Positions 30,236 to 41,799 of a stretch of 64,000 bases of DNA are shown piece by piece. Source of the stretch: Symsagittifera roscoffensis (taxonomy: Eukaryota; Xenacoelomorpha; Acoela; Convolutidae); NCBI RefSeq assembly GCF_963678635.1, contig NC_087063.1, positions 64,463,290 through 64,527,289 of the forward strand. Direction: 5' to 3'. The notes beneath the pieces were generated by a model. That model saw only the letters and a program-made list of their open reading frames with translations, searched no databases and was not told where the DNA came from. Position numbers and translations under genes: made by a program. Position 1 is the first letter of the stretch; each line of letters opens with the position of its first letter.

Positions 30236-31740
30236 TATAGCATATATTGAATCAAAATGATTGTATTGTTCCGACTGGACCTGTTTTTATTGAACAAAAA
30301 TTATAATTTCGCAAATTTCAGTCGCGAGAAAAGTCGAGAGCAAAGTTTTTTGTGACTATCAAAGTTTCAATTATCATTTATTTATTTTCAAAATGTTTCA
30401 AAAGTCTTATATTTTCTCTAATTTTTATTCACAATTTCTATACTGGAATTTATCAAGTCGAGAAAAGCCTACCGAAAAATATTCCATCACTTCTTCAGCA
30501 AGAACAAAAATTTGTACTGAATTATTCTTTTGAAAATCAGATTTTAGGGCACAAATTTTTCAGCTGGTGAAAAAATTTTGAACTTAATTTCTCATTGACC
30601 CGAACTCGTCTTTCAGTTTCCGTTTTCAAAACTACTATAAGCTGACTTATTTTAATGAAACATGTGATTAAACTATCATTATTGAACAGTAAGGCTCAGC
30701 AAATAATTAATCTTAAAATCACAAATTTAGCCTTATTAACACGCAAGACAACTTTAAAATTAGAAAAATTGCAAAGTGGAGAATCAATCTTCATCTGCAA
30801 TGACGTATAAGCAACCATTTTGCGAGGTGATAAATTAAAAAAAAAACACAATTTAAAGATTATTGAAGCTTGTATCTATAACGCTTCTGGTTATTTTACG
30901 TAAGATTTAGTTAAATTATAGGAATCACAAGATTACAGTAACATTTTTACAAGGTTTTTTATTGAAGCCAAATTTTTCAACGAGCACTTCAAAAAAATTA
31001 AAGAGAGTCGGTTTTGGAACAAAAAAAATGAGACAACTCTGCTTCATTCTTACAGATTACACTTTTGACCGAACGTTTTAAATTTTGGTTCCAACAAAAC
31101 CTTTTTTGGAAGGGAATATAGTAATCATAATAAATGGTTTCTATTCTAGGTTTACCATTTTAAACACATTTTTCTGTTTTACTCATTTACAAAAAAATAG
31201 ATTGAGAAAACGCCATTAGGCTGCTTGAGCCTGTTTTTGGGCGCTTCAAGCCAGAAAGCAGGTGAATTTTTTTGCCCTCGCCATTTCTCCGATTTTTTTT
31301 GTTTTTATAGTATAGATAAAGATTGACACTATTTTTGTTTTCAATTTAATAAACCCATCGTTCCTTAGAGCTTCAAACCAATTTGAACGTCTCTGTTATG
31401 CAACAAAAAATTTTCTGAGATTTTACGTTTGATTAGGTTAACTTTTATCGTCGTGGCTGTTCTCATAAAACTTGTCCAGCTCGGGAAAAAAGATAATCAA
31501 GTTGAACATTTTTTAAATTTTTATGTGCAACGATATTTTAACGATATTTTACGGTGACAGTTTTTTTTAAAGGTGATTTTCTTGCTACATTTAGTTTTTT
31601 CTCTAATTGAGCTATCTCGTCATTTTTTTTAGAGTCCTAAATTCATCTATTTTAGTCTTATATTGAAACTGGGCAATTTGTTCAACAGTTTCAGTATTAC
31701 AAATGCAAGTTAATCCGTTACTAAGACTTTAGATTGTTTT
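30236..31740. other. AT-rich stretch, nothing supported
   Basis: No convincing frame or repeat border. A 72-codon plus frame at 30352 is T-rich and unsupported. Confidence 0.35.
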
Positions 31741-31744
31741 TCCC

Positions 31745-32526
31745 TTATTTTGACTCGTTTTTGGATTTGTAGAACAATATTTTGAAAGATTTAGTTTTTA
31801 TTTGATGAACTGTAAGAAAAAGCCTTCGCAAATGTTTAATGGTTAAGTGCGAGTTTTGATAAGTTGTTTTGAGGTCTAGTAATTGTGTATTTGATAGAAG
31901 AGTCCATAGAAATAAAGCATGCAATTTCTTATCTTTTATCATGAAAAGTTAGAATCGAATCCAGATTAACGTCTAGGCATTTGAAGCAGAAAAGTCTTCT
32001 AAATCTTGTTTTGCTTTTTACAGCGCTCTTTTTATAGATTCGGTTTTCACTATAAATAACTGCTTTCGTTTTTTTGCTATTCAATTTAAGTTTATTAACC
32101 AATAGCCACGCATTTGTTTTGTCCTAAGTTCTCTGATGCGTAAGTTTGGATTGCGGAGGTTTTTTGCCCGTTTTTTTTCAATACTGTGTCATCTGCAAAA
32201 AAAACAAGCGTGCTGTTGGATTTTTTTAAATGACGGATAGATCATTGTTGCAAAAGATAATTGTTGAAGGTCCCAAAATTGAGTTGTTGGGTTTTTTTAT
32301 GACGGATAGATCATTGATGTAAAGGATAATTGGTGAAGGTCCCAAAATTGAACCTGAGGAACTCTTCGTATCTTTTGTTCTGTTTTTTTTTTGTGTCGAA
32401 AATTCAATAAAATGTTTGCTATCTTCAAGATAGTTACAACTTAAGAAGTTGATGAGCTAGTCTTCTAAAACTGAAGCTTTGAAGTATTGAGTAATCTACT
32501 GTCTCGAAAGTTATTTTTAACTCGAG
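31745..32526 (-). pseudogene. Non-LTR retrotransposon reverse transcriptase, broken
   Basis: On the minus strand successive reverse-transcriptase blocks appear in the right order. They are LELKITFETVDYSIL (32485-32526), YLEDSKHFIEF (32400-32432), VPQ followed by SILGPSPIILYINDLS (32300-32363), the catalytic FADD (32188-32199, in TLVFFADDTVLKKNGQK), NKLKLNSKKTKAVIY (about 32060-32100), and LDVNLDSILTFHD (near 31940-31978) with a thumb-like tail to 31745. The order, the GPSPIILYIND block and the FADD are characteristic of LINE-type elements of the CR1/Jockey/L2 kind. It is interrupted by a one-base deletion after VPQ, several stops and an internal 69-bp duplication, so it is dead. No endonuclease domain or 3' tail was identified. 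Confidence 0.85.
32215..32352 (-). repeat. 69-bp in-frame tandem duplication within the RT relic
   Basis: Two copies of the GPSPIILYINDLS block, recognised by GACGGATAGATCATT at 32232 and 32301. The period is 69 bases or 23 codons. The two copies differ at several positions, so the duplication is not very recent. Confidence 0.85.
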
Positions 32527-32529
32527 AAA

Positions 32530-34083
32530 AGAACATTTCGTTCAAGTTTCTTGGTTGCATGGTATGTTTTTAATTGAGGAGATGTCAAAAATGCTACATT
32601 CACTAAAGTGATCACGCAAATTCTAATTAGGGTCTTTCAAAGCCATTATTCGATAAACTGCACAGCTTTCTGCATTATCCTTGGTGAATATGTCTGAAAT
32701 ATCTCATTAAAAAAATTATAAGAAGCTCACTTCGGCCATAGATGAATTGATGCAACTATTATGACTTTTTTTTCAAATATGAACAACTGAAGACAACCGG
32801 TTTTTCTTAACATTAGCAAGTGATGGTATTAAATGAAGAGACCAAAAAATTATAAGAAGAATTAATAAATTGGCTTTGAAGTACAATCGGAGCATTTCTG
32901 GGCTACGTCTTGACATACAAGCATATTTTCAGAGTCTTATATTCAGGTTGATATCTGAATGATGAAACTTAGGTGCAAAAACGTGCCGGAAACGCATAAA
33001 AACTTATGTCGCTATTTCTTCAAAAAATGATTATTTTGGGTAAATTTTTCCGGGGAATTTATTTTTTGTGAAATTTGTTTGAGGTGGCAAAATTATTTTT
33101 TTGAAATAACGGTATAAAACTCATGAAATTGCCCAAATTTAAAAAATTGCCCAAATACTTTTGAAATCCTTGTAGCTATAAAAAACAATAAGCCAAGGTT
33201 AGCAAGTTCGAGTGCAAGTAGCTAGCACAGAATTTTCCGACCACAGTTAGAATTTTTTTCTTCAATTTAGCTTACGAGTAGGGAAGAAAGATTCAAAACA
33301 TAGCCTAGAAAAATTACTAATGGTTTTATTTCATTATAAACGCTGCATTTCACAGAAAAATCACAAATTAAAATTTTCCCGCAAAACTCAAAAAAAAAGA
33401 AAAAAGTTATAGTATTCAAAGTTTTTGAAGTTCTTGAAAGGGCTATATTTATTTGTAAAACTGTCTATATAAAGTAAAGACTAAATTCATAAGTCAATAA
33501 ACGGTAGACACTCTCTACTCGATTGCTTTACTTGCTCTAAATCAAATCGAAACCAGTTTTTCTCAACATTGAATTTTTTTTTAATTTTTTTTGATCGAAT
33601 CACATTTTAACGAATTTTATATTGTATATTTTTATATTTTATTTTTTCTGAGGAAAGTTTGTTTCTTTTTTGCTTGAAAAAAAATGAAAAATGAAAAAAA
33701 AACTAAAACGTCCAAAGACAATGTTCTTCCCTATATACAGTGGTCAGAACAACAATCGAAACTCAGGTAGCCGTGCTCAAGTATATGCAATTTTTGTTTT
33801 TCTCTAACAGGACACAGCCTGAAAAATTAAGCTGATAGTTGAAAATTATGCTTTAAAGACAGTCCCCATTTTTGAATTGTAATTGAATATATGTTCTATT
33901 CAAATACTGTTAGGATTCGAAAACTCAGTAAAATGATGCAGTTTTTTGAAAACAAACTGCCAATTGTGCACAGCTGAGATTTTCTGTAGTTGCCAACTTC
34001 AGTGATCAAAAACATTTTTTTTTAAATAAGCTGAGTTGTGTTTTTTGATAACATTCATTTCAATAAAATTGAATTAATTGAAC
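32530..34083. other. AT-rich stretch
   Basis: May contain further decayed parts of the retrotransposon upstream of the reverse-transcriptase blocks, but I could not identify an endonuclease motif. Nothing else is supported. Confidence 0.3.
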
Positions 34084-34535
34084 CAGGGGCGGATTTAGGG
34101 GGCGGGAGGGAGGGGGTTTGGGGGACGCTCCCTCTCAGGGATTCGACCCCCCAAAGGGTCCGCCCTATCCTCTACCCAAAGGGTCCGCCCTTTGAACTAT
34201 ATTGAAATAGCCATATTTGGTGACAGACCCAAACAATGTTCTAAGGGCGCCTTTGGCGCCAGTATATACTTATTTGAAAGGGGGGAGCGCGCGCCAAAAA
34301 ACGGCAATTTTTTGGTCAAAGTTTTCCAAAAAAGGCCTAAAAACGCCTTTTTTGGCCTGATTTATATTAAATTTTGTCTGCGGCGAAATTCGATCAAAAC
34401 AGTGTCTTTTTAATACTTTGGGAGAGCTTGAAAAATCAATTTGGTCGACCTGCAAAAAAGGTTGATAAAATTTTCGAAATTTAATTTTTTGAAAATCCAC
34501 CACGCATGCTCGAGAAAATCCTAGATCCGCCCTTG
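34084..34535 (-). mobile_element. hAT-type miniature element, 452 bp
   Basis: Ends are inverted: CAGGGGCGGATTTAG at the left, CTAGATCCGCCCTTG at the right. Flanks share AATTG, compatible with a decayed 8-bp target duplication (AATTGAAC and AATTGCTA). Internal sequence matches the elements at 36363 and 37172 in the opposite orientation. The frame containing ADLGFSR is a by-product of the inverted repeat. Confidence 0.8.
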
Positions 34536-34539
34536 AATT

Positions 34540-34712
34540 GCTATTTAACACATTGTACTTTATATGGTGAGTGGGGGGATGATTTGTTAAAACAAATCTT
34601 AAATAAAAAAAAAGTTCGTTTCTTTTTATTACATTTGATTTTTTCTTACTGATACATAGACCTTAAAAGGCACTTGGAACATCCAGGGCTTCGCCCTGAT
34701 ACGAGCAGTCTT
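34540..34712 (-). mobile_element. Mobile repeat, subfamily 1, terminal piece
   Basis: Matches the hairpin-bearing end: CAGGGCTTCGCCCTG at 34684-34698, then ATACGAGCAGT. It abuts the hAT-type element, which seems to have inserted into this copy. Confidence 0.8.
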
Positions 34713-34806
34713 GTCCAATTTTCTTATTCATCCACTGGTCAATCAAAAAAGAAAGACGCTAACTTAATGTTGAGTACTCACTTTCACGGGTAAATTTGAA
34801 CCAATA

Positions 34807-35121
34807 GTGCCGAAATTGTTTTTAAATCAAATCGCGTATAGTTTATTTTTAAAGCGATTGCGATCAAACTGTCGCCCAGAATGTTCTCAAGGGCCTTCAA
34901 ACAGTCAGGGCCTCCCAATTTCTTATTTCTTGCCCTCATTAAAACACATTATATTCAACGTGGGATTGTATTTCAGTTTTCCTCGGTATATTTGGTCGGT
35001 AAATTTTTCATTCACACTTGTTGAGAAGATCATCTTTCAGTTGAAGTTGAAACAATTTAAGAAACCTATACTTATCACGTGTTGCAGACCTAGAACTACA
35101 CCTGTCCTCAATATTAATTGA
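34807..35121 (+). CDS. Possible exon or ORF, unknown
   Basis: An open frame of about 104 codons without an ATG start. The middle reads RLRSNCRPECSQGPSNSQGL and the end FKKPILITCCRPRTTPVLN, somewhat coding-like. No splice border is convincing. It precedes the better candidate exon at 35635 on the same strand. Confidence 0.25.
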   Translation: MPKLFLNQIAYSLFLKRLRSNCRPECSQGPSNSQGLPISYFLPSLKHIIFNVGLYFSFPRYIWSVNFSFTLVEKIIFQLKLKQFKKPILITCCRPRTTPVLNIN

Positions 35122-35634
35122 TAAAAAAGCATGCATGCGAATTCTTCTTTTTTTCTAGTTATTTGCTCTTAAAGCACTGGGTAAATCGGATAGATTACTT
35201 TTCCAGTTCTGTAGGTTAAAATTGCAATGGAGTTCATTGTGAAATACGTGTGATGTCCGGGAAGAGTCTATGGTTGAAAAGAGGTATTGATTTCAATAAT
35301 TGATTCTGATAAATGTGAACAGGTCGCACTTTGAACTTCACAACACGCGGTTACACATTTTGGTGATAAAAATCACACAACGACCTCAATGGTAAAATTG
35401 AACTTATTTTTTAAAGTAAGTGTGATTACTGATATCTGAATAATCTACATTAAAATCTACAAAAGCAAACTTTAAAAAAAATGCTGTACATTTGTTTTAA
35501 TCATAACTTTTGACTCACGCATAATTTTTTGCATTCATTGAATCTAATGCCCAGTTTCATGGCTCTGAAAGTTGAAAGTTCTTCATAGCCAGCATCAATT
35601 TGAATAGTTTGTCGCCATCTTCGTCAATTTCTAG

Positions 35635-35844
35635 CTGGAACCAGTTTGCAGCTTTTGCAACGAAACTATTGAACCTTTGTATCTGTATCTTAAAAGCATC
35701 TCAATTGAGTTAGGGGCTCTGATTGACTGCTTTTTACGTGCTATACATGGGATTGGGTCCATTGAAATTTTTAAGCCCTCATTACTTGACAAAAAACTTA
35801 TCACAAGTATTGATGACGAAACATTGTTGTATGCCATTAAATGA
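35635..35844 (+). CDS. Candidate terminal exon, unknown gene
   Basis: After an acceptor (CAATTTCTAG, AG at 35633-35634) 69 codons are open to TGA at 35842-35844. The peptide is convincingly protein-like: LEPVCSFCNETIEPLYLYLK, later GIGSIEIFKPSLLDKKLI and SIDDETLLYAIK. It has a C-x2-C pair near its start. The in-frame TAG is the acceptor itself. The opposite-strand and other-phase frames over the same bases are shadows. I do not recognise the family. Confidence 0.42.
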   Translation: MEPVCSFCNETIEPLYLYLKSISIELGALIDCFLRAIHGIGSIEIFKPSLLDKKLITSIDDETLLYAIK

Positions 35845-35949
35845 GTGCTTATGTATATTAATTATCATTCATTTTGTTAATTTCAAATTGATTTTCCGAA
35901 GTTTCCCAACACTATTAAGCCCTATTTAGTTACAATTTCCCAAATTTGA

Positions 35950-37060
35950 AATGCCGGTTACTCTTGAAGCACAGAAAGTTCCGACCATAATCTTACAAAA
36001 CAAAAAAAAGTGTTTTTTTTTCAAAATGTAGTAGTTTTTTTTCTACGTGGTGTGATCTGAACGAAAAACTAAAACTTTGGCATATTCGACAGTCAGAGTA
36101 AGATAAGCAAATTTTGAAACAATTTTTGTAGAAATCTGGTTGAACAACAAAAAATCATAAGTTTTCAATTTCAAAAAATCATAATTTTTCAAAAATCTTA
36201 AATTTTCAAAAAAATCAGCAGTTTTTTGAATTTTTTAGTTTTTTTTTTGCAAAAAGGCGCTAAAATGCTAAAAAAAAATAGGTTTAGTCGAGGAAACTAA
36301 ATTTTAACCGCTTAAATGAGGCAATTGTAAGCTTTTAGGCTGTTAAAATAAACTATTGTAAGCAGGGGCGGATCTAGGATTTTTTCGAGGGGGGGGGGGG
36401 GGCGGATTTTCAAAAAAAAAATCGACTATTTTGACGACCTTTTTTTTAGGTCGACCAAATTGATTTTTCGAGCTCTCCCAATGCACTGTTTTTTCCCCAA
36501 TTTTGGACGAAATTTCCAGCGCCGCAGGCAAATTTTTGAAAAAACAGTCAAAAAAGCCGATTTTGGGCACTTTTTGAAAAATTTTGACAAAAAATTGCGT
36601 TTTGTTTGGCGCGCGCTCCCCCTCAAAGTTAGTATATATTGGCGCCCAAGGCGCCTTTAGAAAAATTTTAGGGTCGGTCGACCAAAAATGGATTTCTGAA
36701 AAAGTATCAAAGGGGGGACCCTTTGGGTCGTCAGGGGGTCGAATCCCTGAGGAGGGGGCGTCCGCACCCCCCCGCCCCCCCTAAATCCGCCCCTGATTGT
36801 AAGCCTGTTCGCTCACTCGAAATTAGAGGAAAAATTTAAAAAATCAACCCAGTTTTTCTCGTCACTGCAAAAACTATTTTTGAAGTTTTTTAATGTTGTT
36901 TAAATGACGACTGGAAAGGCTTCAAAATGACATATCACTCAACTCTCTTCATTGACTATTTATGAAAGCTATCTTTGCGTGGAAAACAAAAAAATAACAT
37001 AAAACACATCCGAATTGAAAGTTCCTCCCCGTTTTTTCAAATGATCGGAAAAAAAAGGCT
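35950..37060 (+). repeat. Diverged third copy of the duplicated-segment end
   Basis: 35950-36362 resumed at 36804-37060 resembles 47180-47830 (CCGGTTACT, GTGGTGTGAT, GGCATATTCG, GGCGCTAAAATGCT, GCAATTGTAAGCTTTTA, ATTGTAAGCC). It is much more diverged than copies A and B. It is split by the hAT-type element at 36363. Confidence 0.65.
36363..36795 (+). mobile_element. hAT-type miniature element, 433 bp, with perfect 8-bp target duplication
   Basis: Ends CAGGGGCGGATCTAG and CTAAATCCGCCCCTG are inverted repeats. Flanking ATTGTAAG at 36355-36362 and 36796-36803 is a perfect 8-bp duplication, as made by hAT transposases. Comparison with 47530 shows the uninterrupted sequence. Non-autonomous: no transposase. 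Confidence 0.93.
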
Positions 37061-37171
37061 AAAAGCGCCGTAAAAGGACACTTTTTTTAAAATATTGACC
37101 CACAAAATTGCGTTTTTCGTGCGTCCATTCCTCAATAAATTGGTTTGAAGAGAAATTTTTGAATGCCTACA

Positions 37172-37510
37172 CAGGGGCGGATCTAGGATTTTCTCGAGTG
37201 GATGTGGCGGATTTCGAAATTTTTGTCGACCTTTTTTTTAGGTCGACCAATTTGATTTTCCGAGCTCTCCCAAAAAGACCCTGGTTTGGTCAAGTTTTCT
37301 GCGCCGCAGGCAAAATTGCGTTTTTTCGGCGCGAGCTCCCCCTCAAACTAGTATGAATTTGCGCCAAAGGCGCCTTTAGAAAAATTTTTGGGCCCGTCAG
37401 CCAAATATGGATATCTTGAAATAGTTCAAAGGGATATGAAAGGGTCGGCAGGGGGTCGATTCCCTGGGAAAAGGCGTTCGCCAACCCCCACCCCCCTAAA
37501 TCCGCCCCTG
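37172..37510 (+). mobile_element. hAT-type miniature element, 339 bp
   Basis: Same ends as the element at 36363. Flanks TGCCTACA (37164-37171) and TGCCTACC (37511-37518) are a near-perfect 8-bp target duplication. It has an internal deletion relative to the 433-bp form. Confidence 0.92.
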
Positions 37511-39530
37511 TGCCTACCTATTCTTCAGTTTCTTGTAAATTTGGAACAAAAACGAATTTTTTCACACTGAAAATGCTTCAAATATTTATAACATTTAAGT
37601 ATAATAAAATAGCATGTTTCTTTTTTATTCCGACTTTTAACTGCTTTGTGTTTAAATCGTTTGAAAGTGAGCTCTACACATATCTTGTAAAAAAGCCAAT
37701 GAACAGAACCGTGGGAGACAACTGTCAACTTAAAAGGTCCTGGTTGCAGTTTAGACTGCATAAACCTAAAGCGCTACTCTTCTTTTTGTACACAAACCAG
37801 CTAATAACATAGCAGGACGGGTGCAAACTACCATAGACACCTCAGTCAGAGTCTGTTTGCTGACACGACTCCAATTAATTCAAGCTGAGACTGTACCAGA
37901 TGGTGTCAACATGTTTAACAACAGAGCACACCTTTCAATCAAACTGCAAGACTAATCATGGCTGCCAAGTGGAATCTGATTTAAGGTATCACCTGTACAT
38001 ACACATGTTCAAAAGACAGTGGCAATTATTGCTATTGTGTTAACTGTACAAAATAGAGTTGGCAAAGATCTAATGCCTGAATCCCAACAAAAAGCAAGCT
38101 CATTCGGTTAAAAGTCTGAACACTAAAAACAAAACTCCATTAAAAAGACCCATTGAGATTTTAAGGCTCAGGAGGTCTTAATTAACGTCAGCCCAAAAAC
38201 TATAAGTGCCGAAAACTGGGAGCAAGTCTGGCTTTTGTCTGACTTTGGCATCAATTTAAACAAATTAACTTTCGAAGCTCTTATGGTTTTCTGAAATTGT
38301 TTTAGACTTTGTTGTGTGCCAAAAAAATTCTTAGGCTAGCTATAACTCAGCGGCAATACAAAAATAATGACTTTTTGGCAAGATGACAAAAATTCAATCA
38401 CATATTTAAATGCTGCTTATTTATAGCTACCATGAAAAAAATTTTGTCTCGCATTTTTTTTTTCGTTCAAATCCATCGTGTTGTATAGATGAAGCTCAGC
38501 GATGAAACTTTTCGAAGTGTAAAAAGGTAACTATACTATTGCGATTAAACACAGATATAAACAACTCCAAAATAAGATTGTTTCAAATGACAGCAAGAAT
38601 GAACAATAAACTCTTTTGAAACTATATCGGTATGACTACAGAAAATTATGAAAAAATCGATAAACCGATCGAATTTGAGAGGAAAATAGTATGCACTCCC
38701 AGAATATCAAATAAGTCATTGGGCCTCTTGTAATTTGCTTGAAATAATTCAAAATTTAATTCTGACATTTTCCGGACTCTTGTGCAAGCCTGAGTCTTGA
38801 ATATTTTAGGAATTAAACTCAGAATTTATATAATGGCAAAAACGGTAAAACTTTATTTACATTAAGCGAACGAAACAATTCGAATAAAAAACAAAACCCG
38901 AATACAATTGCAGCAAAAAGAGAAGCTAGACCCTTCATAGAGGCCGGCTTGACTATGGAACGTGTTATGTTACATTAAGCATCAGAAGATACCGGAATAC
39001 TATTCAAAACTGCAAAATTTTTGCGCTTAGCCACGTTTGGAGGATATCGATTTTTTTTTCAGAATAAAGATACTTCATTTTGGAAATATTCATAAGCATT
39101 CTCTCATGAACTATCAATTGTTTTGGTTTGCTTAAGGTTTGTTTGAGGTAAGCTTAAAAACTTTCAAAGCAAACTGATCAAAATACAATTATTTTGGTAA
39201 ATCTGCTATATTCCATGTTTTGATTTACTAAGTTTTGTGTAAATTTTAATCTGACAATTATAGAGGAATCAATTCCGCGGTTTCAGATAGCCCATAGAGG
39301 CTTGCATGGGACAAGTACGCAATTATGTGAGAGCCCTTTGGGTCGTCTTTTGGCTCACAAAAAGATACAGAAAATGTCGCAGTTCATCGTTCTTTGTTCA
39401 CTGCTCTCGATGTTTGAACTTGTTTTTTAACCTAATTTTAACACCCTCCTCTTTTCTCTAAAACAGCAAAACAAAACTGCGATAATCAGAAAAAAATGGT
39501 TAAAAAGAACATTGAAAATGTTTTTTTTTT
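37511..39530. other. Stretch with balanced composition, possible gene relics
   Basis: 37812-38296 and 38880-39070 are less AT-rich. In one frame 37812-37958 is open for 48 codons (VQTTIDTSVRVCLLTRLQLI), but later stops are frequent and other frames look equally plausible, so no gene is called. No repeat borders were recognised. Confidence 0.25.
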
Positions 39531-39797
39531 GCTAACAGGCGACAATTCGTAACAAGCGACAATCCTTAACAGGAGACCATTCGTAGCAGCCGACAATTCG
39601 TAATAGGTGACAATTCGTAACAGGCGACAATTCATAACAGTAATTTTAGCGGAAAACACCAATTTATGCGCACTATTCCTCTCGCTCTGCGTGTAAGAGC
39701 ATCGGAGCGAAGCGGAGCAAACTTATTCTACTTGCCAATGTCGTGTTGCGAATTGTCGCTTGGAACGACATGTCGCCTGTTACAAGTTGTCAGTTAC
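39531..39797 (+). mobile_element. Foldback element with iterated 17-bp ends
   Basis: The left end has six head-to-tail copies of GCGACAATTCGTAACAG and variants (39539-39640). The right end (39740-39797) carries the same motif inverted (CGAATTGTCGC, TGTCGCCTGTTACAAG). The middle holds CTCTCGCTCTGCGTGTAAG and GCGAAGCGGAGC. A copy in reverse orientation lies at 53678-53825. The structure resembles foldback-type elements. No coding capacity. Confidence 0.65.
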
Positions 39798-41799
39798 CGT
39801 TTTTGCATATTTATTTTTGTTCCAATAAAATGATTATCATTAACAGAAAACTTTGTATCTCTTGTACAAAATGATTAAACTACGTGATATTACAAAAACT
39901 ACAGTTAATTACAGTTAACTAGAGTTAATTACACGTGATATTACAGTTAAGTTAATTCGCTAGACGGCTGTAACTTTGACACTTAATCTTTTTATATTGG
40001 CTGCTGGGGGACGAAAAACAGACTGTTCAAAATTTATCGATCGCTCCTCCTAATTTTATCTTCTAAAATAATTAATACTGTCTACAGGGCAGCCAAAACA
40101 TTTATTATTTTGAAAAATTTACGAGCAACTTTGATTATTTAGAAGCTTAGCTTTGTTTTTTTTTACCATTTTTGGAATGCTTGCAATCCGGTTGATTTTA
40201 TCCATACTGCGGATTCTGTAAAAAGTTGAACAATTTTGATGCTTTGAGCTCAAAATAAAAAAATACTTCACCTGTAATCATTGTTTGCCCGGTAATTTCA
40301 GTTTGAAAATTGTTAACTTGTATAAGGTGTGATGATTAACCCGCACAACTTTTCGCTCTATTATAGCTTAAAAAGCAAATGAAATCAATACAGTTTGAAA
40401 TGATGCAAGCACTTTGGTTATTTTAGGGCATTGGAGGCAAAAATCTATAATTTTTTACTTTACATAGCGAGTGAGAGGATAAAAAGAAGAGAAAAAACAA
40501 GATATTGAAACATCAATATCTTTAACTGAAAATTTTGCAACCAGCAGTTTGTTGTTAAAGTTACAACAGTTTTTGTTTGATGAAAAATTACCTTGTGAAT
40601 TTTGCTTTTTTTCGTAACCGGACAAACACATCCTATCTATTTACTATCATCTGATCAAATAAAAGAAAAGATCGCAAGCTCAAGTTCTTTGAAAACCCGG
40701 GAATTTAAACATTTTTCAAATACGTCAGAATAAATTTGTGGGAAAATTACACTTTTAAAGTTTACAACTTACAAAAACTAATTTTTTTGAATATTTTAAT
40801 GAAAAGACTAGGAGTTCTCTTTTATTTTTGAAAATTATCTGTAAGTTGATAATGAGTAAGACAGATGATCCTCAAAATTATTTTTTCCGTCTTCAAACTA
40901 CTGGAACACAGAGTTCAATAGAACATATCGAGTGAAACGTCAACATATTTTTTTATTTTTATTACAGGCATAAAGGTTTATTTCATTGAATATTCTGGAA
41001 AAAAAACTAGTGATAAACCTTATTTTGAAGCTTATCTATGGTATCTAGAACGCCACATCTATAAATGCCACCCCTACAAATGAAAAAGCAGTAATATAGC
41101 ACTAGAGTGTTCTATTTACAAGTTTTTTTCTGATTGGTCAAAAACTCGACTAACTGAATCTACTTAACAATTTTCCCCTTTGCGAATGGGGGTAATTGTT
41201 GAATAAATTCCAGCTTTTTGCTCTACAAACATTTTCAAGACAAAAACGGCTCAAAATGAACTATTTCAGATTTTATATATCAAAAAATTTTGTCGATATG
41301 CACAAAAAGTGATGTTTTTTATGCTATGCTATGACGGAAAACACAAAATTTATCATTGATTTTCATTTTGTTGAAGAACTAAGTTTTTCAGAAAAAAATG
41401 GGCTCAGGGTAAGCTTTCAAGAATGGCTTTGTCAGAATTGAACTGATTTCGTTTTAAAAGGTCCAGTTTTAATAATATCACTATTGATTGCGGTTTTAGT
41501 GTTCAAGAACAAGTCGAGCTTTCAAAAAAACGATCAATTTAAGGTGAATTAGATTCTAGTTCAAATTGGGCAATGACTCTTTTTTTGAAACATTGAAGTT
41601 TGAAAAATTGGAACATTGAAATTTTTGTACATTGATTTTTATCACAAACGTTTGATCTGATATCTTCGAAACTCAAATTATCTGATAACATGGCTAAAAC
41701 TTCTGATTAAAACTTTAGCTATATTTTCTTATCAGATCTTATAGAACTCATTTTACACTAAATTAGTTTTGAGCCTACGGTTGTTATTCCGATTCTGTT
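39798..41799. other. AT-rich stretch
   Basis: A short GTTAATTACA repeat lies at 39900-39960, and a single minus-oriented CCAATCAGA at 41129-41137, the only exact copy outside 4.6-17.7 kb. No supported gene. Confidence 0.35.

Noticed and set aside
34270-37570. Frames containing ADLGFSR and similar peptides
   Set aside because: They are translations of the inverted ends of the CAGGGGCGGAT miniature elements, not genes.
37812-38296. Possible gene in a balanced-composition stretch
   Set aside because: Stops are nearly as frequent as expected by chance and several frames look similarly protein-like.
39531-39640. CRISPR-like regular repeats
   Set aside because: Units are head to tail without spacers, degenerate, and inverted at the other end, in a eukaryotic context.
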